DNA of 14,765 nucleotides from Embleya sp040605455 (GTDB lineage Bacteria > Actinomycetota > Actinomycetes > Streptomycetales > Streptomycetaceae), in NCBI RefSeq assembly GCF_040605455.1, contig NZ_JBEXCV010000189.1, positions 1 to 14,765 of the forward strand. The letters run 5' to 3'. The notes under the pieces are model-generated. The model did not search any database and was not told the DNA's origin. It saw only the letters and a list, made by a program, of their open reading frames with translations. Position 1 is the stretch's first letter. The number at the start of each line of letters is the position of its first letter. This document shows, piece after piece, positions 5,924-13,433 of this stretch. Both the position numbers and the translations under genes were made by a program.

Positions 5924-8269
5924 ATGAGTTCGAGCACCGAGACCTCGGCGCCGCAGGACACCGGGCAGATCGAGTTGTCGATCGGCGGCATGACCTGCGC
6001 CTCGTGCGCGATGCGCATCGAGAAGCGGCTCAACAAGCTCGACGGCGTGACCGCGACGGTCAACTACGCCACCGAGAAGGCCAAGGTCATCTACGCCGGC
6101 GACATCGCGCCGACCGATCTCGTCGCCCAGGTCGAGGCCGCCGGATACACCGCCGAACTCCCCGCCCCGCCCGAAGCCGCCGGATCGTCCGACGAGGCGG
6201 TGCCCGGCGCGGACCCGGACGGGGGTCGGGTCCGTGCCCTGCGCGACCGGCTGCTGATCTCGGCCGTGCTGACCGTGCCGGTGATCGCGATGGCGATGGT
6301 GCCGGCCCTGCAGTTCACCAATTGGCAGTGGCTCTCCCTCGCGCTGGCCTGGCCGGTCGTCGTGTACGGCGCGTGGCCGTTCCACAAGGCCGCGTGGACC
6401 AACCTGCGGCACGGCACCTCGACCATGGACACGCTCGTGTCGATGGGCACCCTCGCCGCGCTCGCGTGGTCGGTGTACGCGCTGTTCTGGGGTACCGCCG
6501 GCATGCCCGGAATGACCCACGCGTTCTCCTTCGCCATCGAACGCAGCGACGGCGCGGGCAACATCTACCTCGAAGCCGCCGCCGGCGTCACCACCTTCAT
6601 CCTCGCCGGCCGCTACTTCGAGGCCCGTGCCAAGCGCCGCTCCGGCGCCGCGCTCAAGGCCCTGCTCGAACTCGGCGCCCGCGACGTCGCCGTCCTGCGG
6701 GAGGGCCGCGAGGAGCGCATCCCGGTCGAACAACTCGCCGTCGGCGACCTGTTCGTGGTCCGCCCCGGCGAGAAGATCGCCACCGACGGCGTCATCGACC
6801 AGGGCGCCTCCGCCGTGGACGCCTCCATGCTCACCGGTGAATCCGTCCCCGTCGAGGTCCGCCCCGGCGACACCGTCACCGGCGCCACCGTCAACGCAGG
6901 CGGCCGACTCGTCGTCCGCGCCACCCGCATCGGCGCCGACACCCAACTCGCCCAGATGGCCCGCCTGGTCGAGGACGCCCAGAACGGCAAGGCCCAGGTC
7001 CAACGCCTCGCCGACAAGGTCTCCGGCATCTTCGTGCCCATCGTCATCGCACTGGCCGCCGCCACCCTCGGCTTCTGGTGGGGCACCGGACAGGGCATCG
7101 CAGGCGCCTTCACCGCCGCCGTGGCCGTCCTGATCATCGCCTGCCCGTGCGCCCTGGGCCTGGCCACCCCCACCGCCCTTATGGTCGGCACCGGCCGCGG
7201 CGCCCAACTCGGCATCCTGATCAAGGGCCCCGAAGTCCTCGAATCCACCCGCCGCGTCGACACGATCGTCCTGGACAAGACCGGCACCGTCACCACCGGC
7301 CGCATGACCCTGCTGGAGACCCACCTCGCCGACGGCGAGAACACCGACCAGGTACTGCGCCTGGCCGGCGCCCTGGAGAACGCCTCCGAACACCCCATCG
7401 CCCAGGCCGTCGCCAAGGGCGCCGGCGAACGCGTCGGCGACCTGCCCGACCCCGAGGACTTCGCCAACGTCGAGGGGCTCGGCGTCCAGGGCATCGTCGA
7501 AGGACACGCCGTCCTGGTCGGCCGCACCCGCCTGCTCACCGAATGGGCCCTGGACCTGCCCATCGAACTGGAGCGCGCCATGGCCGACGCCGAGGCGCTC
7601 GGCCGCACCGCCGTCGCGGTCGCCTGGGACGGCAAGGCCCGCGCCGTCCTGGTCGTCGCCGACGCGGTCAAGCCCACCAGCGCCGAGGCAATCCGCCGCT
7701 TCCGCGAACTCGGCCTCACCCCGATCCTGCTCACCGGCGACAACACCACCGTCGCGAACACCGTCGCCCAACAGGTCGGCATCGCACCCGAGCACGTTTT
7801 CGCCGAGGTCATGCCCAAGGACAAGGTCGACGTCGTCACCCGCCTCCAGGCCGAAGGCAAGATCGTCGCCATGGTCGGCGACGGCGTCAACGACGCCGCC
7901 GCCCTCGCGAAGGCCGACCTGGGCCTGGCGATGGGCACCGGCACCGACGTCGCCATCGAGGCCTCCGACCTCACCCTGGTCCGCGGCGACCTGCGCGCCG
8001 CGGCCGACGCGATCCGCCTGTCCCGCAAGACCCTGGCCACCATCAAGTCGAACCTGTTCTGGGCGTTCGCCTACAACGTCGCCGCCCTCCCCCTCGCCGC
8101 CTCCGGACTCCTCAACCCCATGCTCGCCGGCGCCGCGATGGCCTTCAGTTCGGTCTTCGTCATCAGCAACAGCCTTCGCCTGCGCGGCTTCAAGGCACTC
8201 GCCGACGAAACCCCTCCCACCTCGATCACCCCACGCCCCGAGCCCGCCCTCGCCGAGGCAAACGCCTGA
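5924..8269 (+). CDS. copA: Cu(I)-exporting P1B-type ATPase CopA
   Basis: This 781-residue membrane pump exports Cu(I) using ATP. In order it has an N-terminal HMA domain with GMTCASC (Cys25, Cys28), two membrane pairs, an actuator domain with TGES (304-307), the ion-binding CPC in helix 6 (Cys407-Pro-Cys409), the phosphorylated DKTGT (Asp451), an SEHP nucleotide-binding motif, GDGVND (652-657), and two last helices with AYN and MAFSS. The CPC plus YN and MxxSS residues identify the P1B-1, Cu(I)/Ag(I) class. ATG at 5924 is chosen because AAGGAG lies six bases upstream and the protein then starts at the usual distance before its HMA domain. An in-frame GTG at 5843 lies almost exactly at the predicted transcription start and would add 27 unconserved-looking residues. 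A strong hairpin follows the stop. Confidence 0.96.
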   Translation: MSSSTETSAPQDTGQIELSIGGMTCASCAMRIEKRLNKLDGVTATVNYATEKAKVIYAGDIAPTDLVAQVEAAGYTAELPAPPEAAGSSDEAVPGADPDGGRVRALRDRLLISAVLTVPVIAMAMVPALQFTNWQWLSLALAWPVVVYGAWPFHKAAWTNLRHGTSTMDTLVSMGTLAALAWSVYALFWGTAGMPGMTHAFSFAIERSDGAGNIYLEAAAGVTTFILAGRYFEARAKRRSGAALKALLELGARDVAVLREGREERIPVEQLAVGDLFVVRPGEKIATDGVIDQGASAVDASMLTGESVPVEVRPGDTVTGATVNAGGRLVVRATRIGADTQLAQMARLVEDAQNGKAQVQRLADKVSGIFVPIVIALAAATLGFWWGTGQGIAGAFTAAVAVLIIACPCALGLATPTALMVGTGRGAQLGILIKGPEVLESTRRVDTIVLDKTGTVTTGRMTLLETHLADGENTDQVLRLAGALENASEHPIAQAVAKGAGERVGDLPDPEDFANVEGLGVQGIVEGHAVLVGRTRLLTEWALDLPIELERAMADAEALGRTAVAVAWDGKARAVLVVADAVKPTSAEAIRRFRELGLTPILLTGDNTTVANTVAQQVGIAPEHVFAEVMPKDKVDVVTRLQAEGKIVAMVGDGVNDAAALAKADLGLAMGTGTDVAIEASDLTLVRGDLRAAADAIRLSRKTLATIKSNLFWAFAYNVAALPLAASGLLNPMLAGAAMAFSSVFVISNSLRLRGFKALADETPPTSITPRPEPALAEANA

Positions 8270-8281
8270 ATCAGCACCGCA

Positions 8282-8320
8282 CCGGATGGCCCCGTCGAAA
8301 CAATCGGCGGGGCCATCCGG
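8282..8320 (+). terminator. Strong terminator hairpin after copA
   Basis: A perfect 13-bp stem, CCGGATGGCCCCG pairing with CGGGGCCATCCGG, with a 13-base loop, begins 12 bases after the copA stop. It lacks a T-tract. It should separate the CsoR-controlled copA transcript from the next gene pair. Confidence 0.8.
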
Positions 8321-8404
8321 CCGTGCCGAGACATGTCGAGGGACGTGGCCACCTAATCTGGAACCCAAGGATCGGACCGGGAGAGCCATCGGGAGGTGGG
8401 ACAC

Positions 8405-8872
8405 GTGAACATGGGAACCACCGTCCACACCCCGCATGACGGGCGCCTTTCCGGCGCCGTGCTCACCCGACTGGTGCTGCTGCTCCTGCTGACGGTCGGC
8501 GTGATCGGCATGCACACCCTCGGTCACCCCGGTGAAGCATCCGCCGCGGCCTCGCCGACGCCCACGGGGGCGCCCGCATCCTCGATGCACGAACCGGCGG
8601 CGCCCGCCCATCACGAGGACTGTCCGCCCCGGGGCTGCGGCGACCCGCGCAACGACCACGGCTCCGAGCACGGGACGGATCCGGCCTCGATCTGCGTGGC
8701 GGTCCTCGTCGCGGGAATCGGCGCCCTCGCAAGCGCCGTCGCCCTGCTCGCGCTGCGCCGCCGGCGCGACCACCGCGTCCTTCGGACGCAGGCGCGGTGG
8801 GCACATCTCAACCTGGGTCTGCCTCCACCGCGACCACCCGACCTCGCTCTCCTGCGAGTGCTGCGCATATAG
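8405..8872 (+). CDS. DUF6153 family membrane protein
   Basis: A 155-residue protein with an N-terminal hydrophobic segment ending LLLLLTVGVIGMHTLGHP, a His-, Pro- and Cys-rich central part (MHEPAAPAHHEDCPPRGCG), then DPASICVAVLVAGIGALASAVALLAL as a second membrane span, and a basic tail. The MHTLGHP and ASICVAVL segments match my recollection of DUF6153, a Streptomyces family of unknown function often near copper genes. The His/Met/Cys loop between the spans may bind metal (inference). GTG at 8405 is preferred over ATG 8411 because GGAGG at 8392-8396 is eight bases away from the GTG. A weak -10-like TAATCT lies at 8354-8359. No CsoR box is seen, so regulation differs from copA. The DUF305 gene follows by 104 bases. 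Confidence 0.78.
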   Translation: MNMGTTVHTPHDGRLSGAVLTRLVLLLLLTVGVIGMHTLGHPGEASAAASPTPTGAPASSMHEPAAPAHHEDCPPRGCGDPRNDHGSEHGTDPASICVAVLVAGIGALASAVALLALRRRRDHRVLRTQARWAHLNLGLPPPRPPDLALLRVLRI

Positions 8873-8976
8873 GCCGGCGCCCCCGTCGCGGGCCCCGGCA
8901 CGCGACCTCGCGCCCCGTAACGCGTCTTCGGGTCCCCTCCGTCGGAGCGGACCCGCGCATTCCCAGGAGAAGCACC

Positions 8977-9654
8977 ATGAAGCGACTTTCCCGCGCCCTC
9001 GCCCTGACCACCGCCGCCGCGACCGGCGCGCTGATCCTCGCCGCCTGCGGCAGCGACGACAAGGGCCACGACATGGACACCATGGACAAGCCGTCGGCGT
9101 CGGCCCCGGCGAACCCCCCGGCCGCGCCGGGTACCCCCGCCCCCACGTCGGCGGGCGTGTTCAACGACGCGGACGCGATGTTCGCGCAGATGATGATCCC
9201 CCACCATGAGCAGGCCGTCGAGATGGCCAAGGAAGCCCCCGCCAAAGCGGCCAATCCCGAGGTGAAGAAGCTCGCCGCCGCGATCGAGCAGGCTCAGGCC
9301 CCCGAGATCGCGCAGATGAAGGGCTGGCTCGCCGGCTGGGGCAAGCCCACCGCCGCGCCCGGCGGAATGAGCCACGGAGACGGCATGATGTCGGACGCCG
9401 ACATGACCAGGTTCAAGGCATCCACCGGCGCCGAGTTCGACAGGCAGTTCCTCACCATGATGATCGCCCACCACAACGGCGCGATCACCATGGCCGAGAC
9501 CGAACTCGCCAAGGGCACCAACCCCGACGCCCGCAAACTCGCCGAACAGATCAAGACCTCACAGGCCGCGGAGGTCCAGCACATGCGGCAACTCCTCGGC
9601 GCCAAGCCGGGCTCCACGCCGTCCATGCCGTCGATGCCCGGCATGGACCACTGA
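8977..9654 (+). CDS. DUF305 lipoprotein
   Basis: The 225-residue protein is a predicted lipoprotein: basic start MKRLSR, hydrophobic stretch and lipobox LAAC with Cys24 as the lipidated residue. Residues 25-60 are a Ser/Pro/Ala linker with a Met/His patch. The rest is a DUF305 (ferritin-like helical) domain with the paired signatures MMIPHHEQAVEMA (His76, His77) and MMIAHHNGAITMA (His165, His166). A Met/His-rich stretch (MSHGDGMMSDADM) joins them, and the C-terminus is Met/Pro-rich. DUF305 proteins frequently accompany copper-resistance genes; metal binding at the HH/MM sites is the usual proposal, not proven here. ATG at 8977 has AGGAG seven bases upstream. It probably shares a transcript with the DUF6153 gene and is followed by a strong terminator. 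Confidence 0.9.
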   Translation: MKRLSRALALTTAAATGALILAACGSDDKGHDMDTMDKPSASAPANPPAAPGTPAPTSAGVFNDADAMFAQMMIPHHEQAVEMAKEAPAKAANPEVKKLAAAIEQAQAPEIAQMKGWLAGWGKPTAAPGGMSHGDGMMSDADMTRFKASTGAEFDRQFLTMMIAHHNGAITMAETELAKGTNPDARKLAEQIKTSQAAEVQHMRQLLGAKPGSTPSMPSMPGMDH

Positions 9655-9659
9655 ACCAC

Positions 9660-9699
9660 CCCGGTCCGCCGTCGCGCGACGGCGCGACGGCGGACCGGG
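9660..9699. terminator. Long perfect hairpin terminator after DUF305 gene
   Basis: A 16-bp perfect stem (9660-9675 with 9684-9699) and 8-base loop start six bases after the DUF305 stop. It marks the right end of the copper block. Its symmetry would allow it to act in both directions. Confidence 0.8.
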
Positions 9700-9883
9700 T
9701 GCCCCGGCCAAAAGCGCCGGAGTGGGACCGTCCGGCCCGAGCGTGAAGGTGCGCCCGCCGTCCGGCCGCGACCGCTGCACGCAGGGGTGGTTTCCCAGAC
9801 TTGGCCGACCGATGTGGTGCCACCGCTGATCCGCCGACGCCGCCGGTACCCGGCCCGGCCGGCCATGCCTGGAATGGCGCCGG

Positions 9884-10060
9884 CTACGAATGGTCCGTCG
9901 AACGCCCATCGGCCCCGCTCGTGGCTGCGGCGGCGGCCGTGGACCGGCGGGCCGAGAGCAGGCGGGCCAGAAGGACGGCGGTGGCCACCGCGGGAGCGAT
10001 GTGGAGGATGCCCGTGGCCTGGAAGACCAGGTCGAACGGCTCGTCGGACGGGTAGCCCTG
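9884..10060 (-). pseudogene. C-terminal fragment of a membrane protein
   Basis: On the minus strand, a frame of about 58 codons reads QGYPSDEPFDLVFQATGILH, continues with a hydrophobic helix IAPAVATAVLLARLL and a Ser/Ala/Thr tail, and ends at a TAG (9884-9886). The composition resembles the last membrane helix and tail of a real protein. There is no start codon, and a TAG in the same frame lies immediately upstream at 10061-10063. I do not recognise the family. It abuts the 5'-truncated cyclase remnant on the other strand, so both genes seem to have lost their 5' parts at the same junction. Low confidence, because it rests on composition only. Confidence 0.35.
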
Positions 10061-11092
10061 CTACCCCGGCAACGACGACCTCGACTGGGCGCGTCTCGCC
10101 CACCGCGCACAGCCCGGGGCACGCCACGTCGTGCTGGAACTGGGTGAGGTCCCAGGCCTCTTCGACGGCTTGGACCGCCCCTTCGCCCTGGACGCGGTCG
10201 GCCCCTCTGCCGCGAGCCCCTTGCGGGCCGCGCATCTGTGGCGACGCGTACGCGCGGAGGGCGCGAACGTCCTGATGTCCGGGAAAGGTGGCGACGAAGC
10301 ACTTCTCGCGCCGCTGTCGTATCTGTCCGCGGCCGCGCGCCGATCACCGATCACGGCACGGCGCCACGCACGCGGCTGGGCGGCGCTGCGCGGCACCACA
10401 CGGGGGGCGATCCGCGCGCAGGGGACATCCCCCGGATCCCACGCCTCATGGCTGGGCGGATGGCCGGCCGGCGCGGAAGGACCGACGTGGGAAAGCGGTC
10501 GGTGGACTCCGCCATGGCTCACTCCAACGGCCCGCCGATCCCTTCTCCACCAGGTCGAGCGAGGCATGACGCGTGGTCCGGTCCACGATCGCCCGCATCA
10601 GCACGGCGCCATGGCCGCCGTACGGGCAATCGCCCGACTCAACAGGCTGCAAGCCGACGCCGCACTCGGGTTCGGCGTCGTCATGGCCTATCCCTACGCG
10701 GACCGAGCCGTGATCGACGCCGCGCTCGCGGTGCGTGCCGAAGACCGCACCAGCCCGTTCGCTCCCAAGCCGTTGCTGACCATCGCAATGCGCGGCATCG
10801 TCCCCGCCGCGAACCTGGCCCGACGCACCAAGGCGGATACGACACCGACGCCCACCGAGCGGCCAGGACTCACCACGCCACGATCGCCGCACTTCTGGGC
10901 CGCGAATCCGCGCTCGCGGACCACGGCCTGATCGGCCCCGGCGTCCTGGCCGAACACCTCGCCGCCTGGCCGAGCGCCGACAACGGCGTCGACGACGTCC
11001 TGGTCAACCTCACGCTCGCCGCCGAACTGTGGGTCCGCACCGCCGAAGGCCGCCCCTTGACCCTGCAACCAGAAAGGCAAGCCACACCATGA
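10056..11092 (+). pseudogene. Lasso-peptide cyclase (asparagine synthetase-like), broken
   Basis: The translation matches the C-terminal two-thirds of an asparagine-synthetase-fold lasso-peptide cyclase, the enzyme that activates an Asp/Glu side chain and closes the macrolactam. Recognisable parts are DDLDWARLAHRA, the conserved SGKGGDEALLAP, YPYADRAVIDAALAV and FAPKPLLTIAMRGIVPAANLARRTK. The glutaminase-like N-terminus and the ATP-binding SGGxDS loop are missing; an in-frame TAG at 10053-10055 ends the match. Near 10832 the frame shifts: RRTK is followed in another frame by GGYDTDAHRAA and a good C-terminus (LGRESALADHGLIGPGVLAE to ELWVRTAEGR), consistent with loss of one G. The stop at 11090-11092 overlaps the next ATG as ATGA, the normal coupling to the PqqD-like B1 gene. 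It is a pseudogene in this sequence. Confidence 0.75.
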
Positions 11093-11376
11093 CCGCCACC
11101 CTGGCCCCGGGCACACGACTCCTGACCGACCCCACAGACGGCTCCGGCACCCTCCTCGGCCCCGGGGGCAACGTGTGGACCCTCAACCCCAGCGCGGTCG
11201 TCGCCCTGCGCGTCCTGGCCCAGGGAGGCGACTGCGACCAGGCCGAGACGGCGCTCGCCCGCGCGACCGCTACCTCGCGTCCAGCCTGGTCCTCCAGCGC
11301 CTGGACGGCGTGCCCACCAACTTCATCCGCGCCATCAACGCGCACGTCGACCCGCCCGACCTCGCGGTCGTCCTGA
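11089..11376 (+). pseudogene. PqqD-like lasso RRE protein (B1), 3'-truncated
   Basis: Residues 1 to about 58 read as a PqqD-family precursor-recognition protein: GSGTLLGPGGNVWTLNPSAVVALRVLAQGGD followed by DQAETALAR. In lasso clusters this small B1 protein binds the leader peptide for the B2 protease. From about 11262 the similarity stops, the frame becomes Ser/Thr/Arg-rich nonsense and another frame becomes a thymidylate-kinase-like sequence. The final helices expected of an 80-90-residue PqqD protein are therefore replaced by out-of-frame kinase sequence, giving a 95-residue chimera. ATG at 11089 overlaps the cyclase stop. No B2 protease, transporter or precursor gene is seen in the window. 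Confidence 0.65.
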
Positions 11377-11639
11377 CCGCGTCAGCCGACACCATCACCC
11401 GCCGCCTGACCGCCCGCGGCGCACACCACCGCTTCGAAGACGACCCCGACAACGTCCGGCGGGAACTGGACCTGTACGAACAGGCGATCCCCATCCTCGA
11501 ATCCACGGCCGTGCGGGTCCTGCGGGTGGACGCGACCACCGTCACCCCCGAGGGTGCCGCAGACGCGATCCTGCGCGTTGCGGGCCTCGACTGGGCTACC
11601 GTCCCACGCACCCGAAGCGCCACCACCGAACCCGGATAG
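11262..11639 (+). pseudogene. Thymidylate-kinase-like protein, 5'-truncated
   Basis: From RDRYLASSLVLQRLDG onward the frame reads like the C-terminal two-thirds of a dTMP-kinase-type P-loop kinase: the DRY motif, VPTNFIRAINAHVDPPDLAVVL (a conserved strand and Pro-Asp), and a lid-like RRLTARGAHHRFEDDP. The P-loop GxxxxGKS and the first strand, needed for ATP binding, are absent. Upstream of 11262 the same DNA is the PqqD-like gene in another frame, so this is a deletion junction rather than a short kinase. A start within this frame would not give a functional kinase. The stop lies three bases before the NUDIX start, so the two were probably an operon before the deletion. Confidence 0.7.
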
Positions 11640-11642
11640 CCC

Positions 11643-12095
11643 ATGACCCCCAGCAGTCCCGTCATCGACGTGCACCTGATCCTGCGCGACGGCGACAAGA
11701 TCCTCCTGTCCCAGCGAGCCGGGTCCTACGGCCACGGCCTGTGGCACGCCCCCTCCGGCAAGCTCGACCCCGGAGAACCCCTCACCGCGGCCACTGTCCG
11801 CGAGGCCCACGAGGAAACCGGCGTGGTGGTCGACCCCGACCATCTCCGCCTCGTCCACACCGTCCACCACCACCAGGGCGACGGCGCCCCCGACCGGATC
11901 GGATTCTTCTTCGAGGCCACCCGCTGGGAAGGCGAACCCGCCAACCGCGAGCCGGACAAGTGCATCCGCCTCGCGTGGTTCACCGTTCACGACCTGCCGG
12001 AGGACCTGATCCCCTACCCGGCGGCCGGGCTCCTCGGCTACCTCGAAGGAGACACCGACATCACGATGCACGGATGGCCGGCCCCCAGGGACTGA
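11643..12095 (+). CDS. NUDIX hydrolase
   Basis: This 150-residue protein is a single NUDIX domain. The full Nudix box GX5EX7REUXEEXGU is present at residues 39-61, with Gly39, Glu45, Arg53-Glu54, Glu57-Glu58 and Gly60. The first strands (VIDVHLILRDGDKILLSQRAG) and the GLWHAPSGK turn are typical of nucleotide-pyrophosphatase-like members that hydrolyse nucleoside diphosphate derivatives; the actual substrate is not evident. The gene begins three bases after the kinase-like remnant, with no clear Shine-Dalgarno, which suggests translation formerly coupled to the kinase. With the kinase broken and PqqD sequence upstream, its promoter is unclear. The full length and intact motif suggest it is still functional if expressed. 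Confidence 0.9.
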   Translation: MTPSSPVIDVHLILRDGDKILLSQRAGSYGHGLWHAPSGKLDPGEPLTAATVREAHEETGVVVDPDHLRLVHTVHHHQGDGAPDRIGFFFEATRWEGEPANREPDKCIRLAWFTVHDLPEDLIPYPAAGLLGYLEGDTDITMHGWPAPRD

Positions 12096-12487
12096 GCGTC
12101 GAGCAGCGATTCATCCTCGATCGGTCATGACCCGGCGCATCGGCGCGGGTCCGGGGTCGGCGATCGCCGGCCCGTCACCGCTGCGGTCGTAGGCCGTATC
12201 GAGCAGAAGGTCGGCCGGGGGTGTCCGCGACCACGGAGCCTCGCGGTACGACCGACCCGGCCCAGGAACCCGGACCCGGCGGTGCCGGGTCCGGGTGGCA
12301 CCGCCGGGTTTATGCGCGCGGGTCACGCTAGCCCGAGTACGACCCGACCGAGAGGCGACGTCGGGCGATTCAGGAAGTTGAGGATCAACCGGAGTTGCTG
12401 GGTCGGGCGCGCCCCGGCCGCGGCCGAAGGTCGCGTCGCCGCCCCCAGGCGGCTCGCGGCGAAGCCGCGAACACTGCCCGCCCTCGG
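12096..12487. other. Gene-free stretch with paired hairpins
   Basis: About 390 bases between the NUDIX stop and the end of the next minus-strand gene. I see no credible gene on either strand. The only strong structure is the pair of overlapping inverted repeats at 12268-12309. Confidence 0.5.
12268..12309 (+). terminator. Two mutually exclusive 13-bp hairpins
   Basis: Hairpin 1 pairs ACCCGGACCCGGC (12268-12280) with 12284-12296 around a 3-base loop. Hairpin 2 pairs ACCCGGCGGTGCC (12274-12286) with 12297-12309 around a 10-base loop, and two more T follow. Both are perfect, and they share bases, so only one can form at a time. It may be a composite terminator for the NUDIX transcript or an attenuator-like switch. 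Confidence 0.5.
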
Positions 12488-12799
12488 CTACACGAGAGCC
12501 AGTGCTTCCCGCTCGTCCAACTCGGCCTTGGCGGACGTGAGCAACCTCAGACCGGTTCGCTCACTGACGGAGAGACGCCTTCCGACCTCCGCTCCCGTCA
12601 GCCGTGGTTCGTCGTCGGGCGTCTCCATGATCATGGCCACGATCTGGAGCACCCTTCGGTCTGTGCGCGCCGCATCGGTGACCGCTTCCGAGTCTGGCGA
12701 GGTTCGAGCCGCCGGGAACCGCATGCCGACCGGCCTCGCCGGGTTGACCCCCATCGACGGCCGTGTCATGGCCGGCGGCTGGCGGTTGTTCGTGGATGG

Positions 12800-12817
12800 T
12801 GTCCCCCATGGGGGACA
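12800..12817. repeat. 18-bp perfect palindrome, copy 1
   Basis: TGTCCCCCATGGGGGACA reads identically on both strands. It falls within the minus-strand linker region and encodes part of MSPMGD in that frame. An identical copy lies 216 bp away. Confidence 0.85.
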
Positions 12818-13014
12818 TTGATTCGGTCGTGGCGGCGGATGACGTGGCGATGTCCGGCACGAAGGAAAGTGGCGGGTGAGGCTGTCCAGGATCGCCGCCG
12901 CCATGGCTGGCGGATTCCGCAGGCGGCAGTCCACCGGTCGTGGCGGCGGATTCCGGGATGGCTGGCTCTGCCGTTTCGATGCTGTGGCGGCGGCCGGCGG
13001 CGGCGGGGAGCGCG

Positions 13015-13034
13015 ATGTCCCCCATGGGGGACAT
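13015..13034. repeat. 18-bp palindrome copy 2, extended to 20 bp
   Basis: The same 18-bp palindrome (13016-13033) with one more matching base pair on each side. Its centre is 216 bp (72 codons) from that of copy 1, so both copies are in the same frame of the minus-strand gene and encode MSPMGD. Confidence 0.85.
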
Positions 13035-13433
13035 CCGATCGACCACGGCTGCGCCCGGCTCCGAAGCGGCCACCTCGGACCCGTGGCGGCGGCTGGCGGC
13101 GGAATCGTGGGCGGGGTTCTCCACACGGTGGTTCGGTGCCGTGTCGCGAGCACGCGCGTTGCCACCATCACGTTCGGACACGCGCGCCTCCGGGGCGGAT
13201 GAGCGGTCGGCGGTCCGTGGCCACCACGCCGACCGCCGTGTGCGTCGAGGTGAGGGCGACCGGCGACGCGGTGCGAGAACCCAACCCGAAGCTCGACAGC
13301 ACCTCAACCGAGCCACTCGATCCGGAAGCCGCCGGTCACGGCGGCCCCCGGGGGTGTGGTGTCGTTGGTTTCGGGGGTGGGTGGCGGATGCGGATCGGTT
13401 GGCGGTTCGGTGGGTGTGGGTGGAGGGCGGGTT

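Larger units (their letters stand above)
12488..13181 (-). pseudogene. Winged-helix protein with disordered linker, frameshifted
   Basis: The C-terminal 60 residues in one frame form a convincing winged-helix-like domain: DRRVLQIVAMIMETPDDEPRL, TGAEVGRRLSVSERTGLRLL and a final helix AKAELDEREAL. This end resembles DNA-binding tails seen in actinomycete accessory regulators, including my recollection of DUF2637-type proteins. Upstream, a different frame has the composition of a flexible linker (Ala, Ser, Glu, Pro, Asp) and starts at GTG 13181 with GGAGG about six bases before it. That frame contains the hexapeptide MSPMGD twice. The two frames must join near 12700-12770, which implies a frameshift. 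Alternatively the domain could start alone at ATG 12769 (93 residues), but no ribosome site supports that. Family and role are uncertain. Confidence 0.45.

Noticed and set aside
4982..8806. A 1274-codon open frame on the minus strand opposite copA and its neighbours
   Set aside because: Gly/Asp/Ala-rich translation with no domain, fully opposite clear genes. Long antisense frames are expected at this GC content.
9801..10055. Plus-strand frame just before the cyclase remnant as its true N-terminus, interrupted only by TAG 10053-10055
   Set aside because: Same frame, but the sequence shows no glutaminase or SGGxDS features; the minus strand there reads more like protein.
12111..12326. A 71-codon minus-strand frame next to the NUDIX gene
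   Set aside because: No SD, no recognisable domain, and it crosses the hairpin pair.
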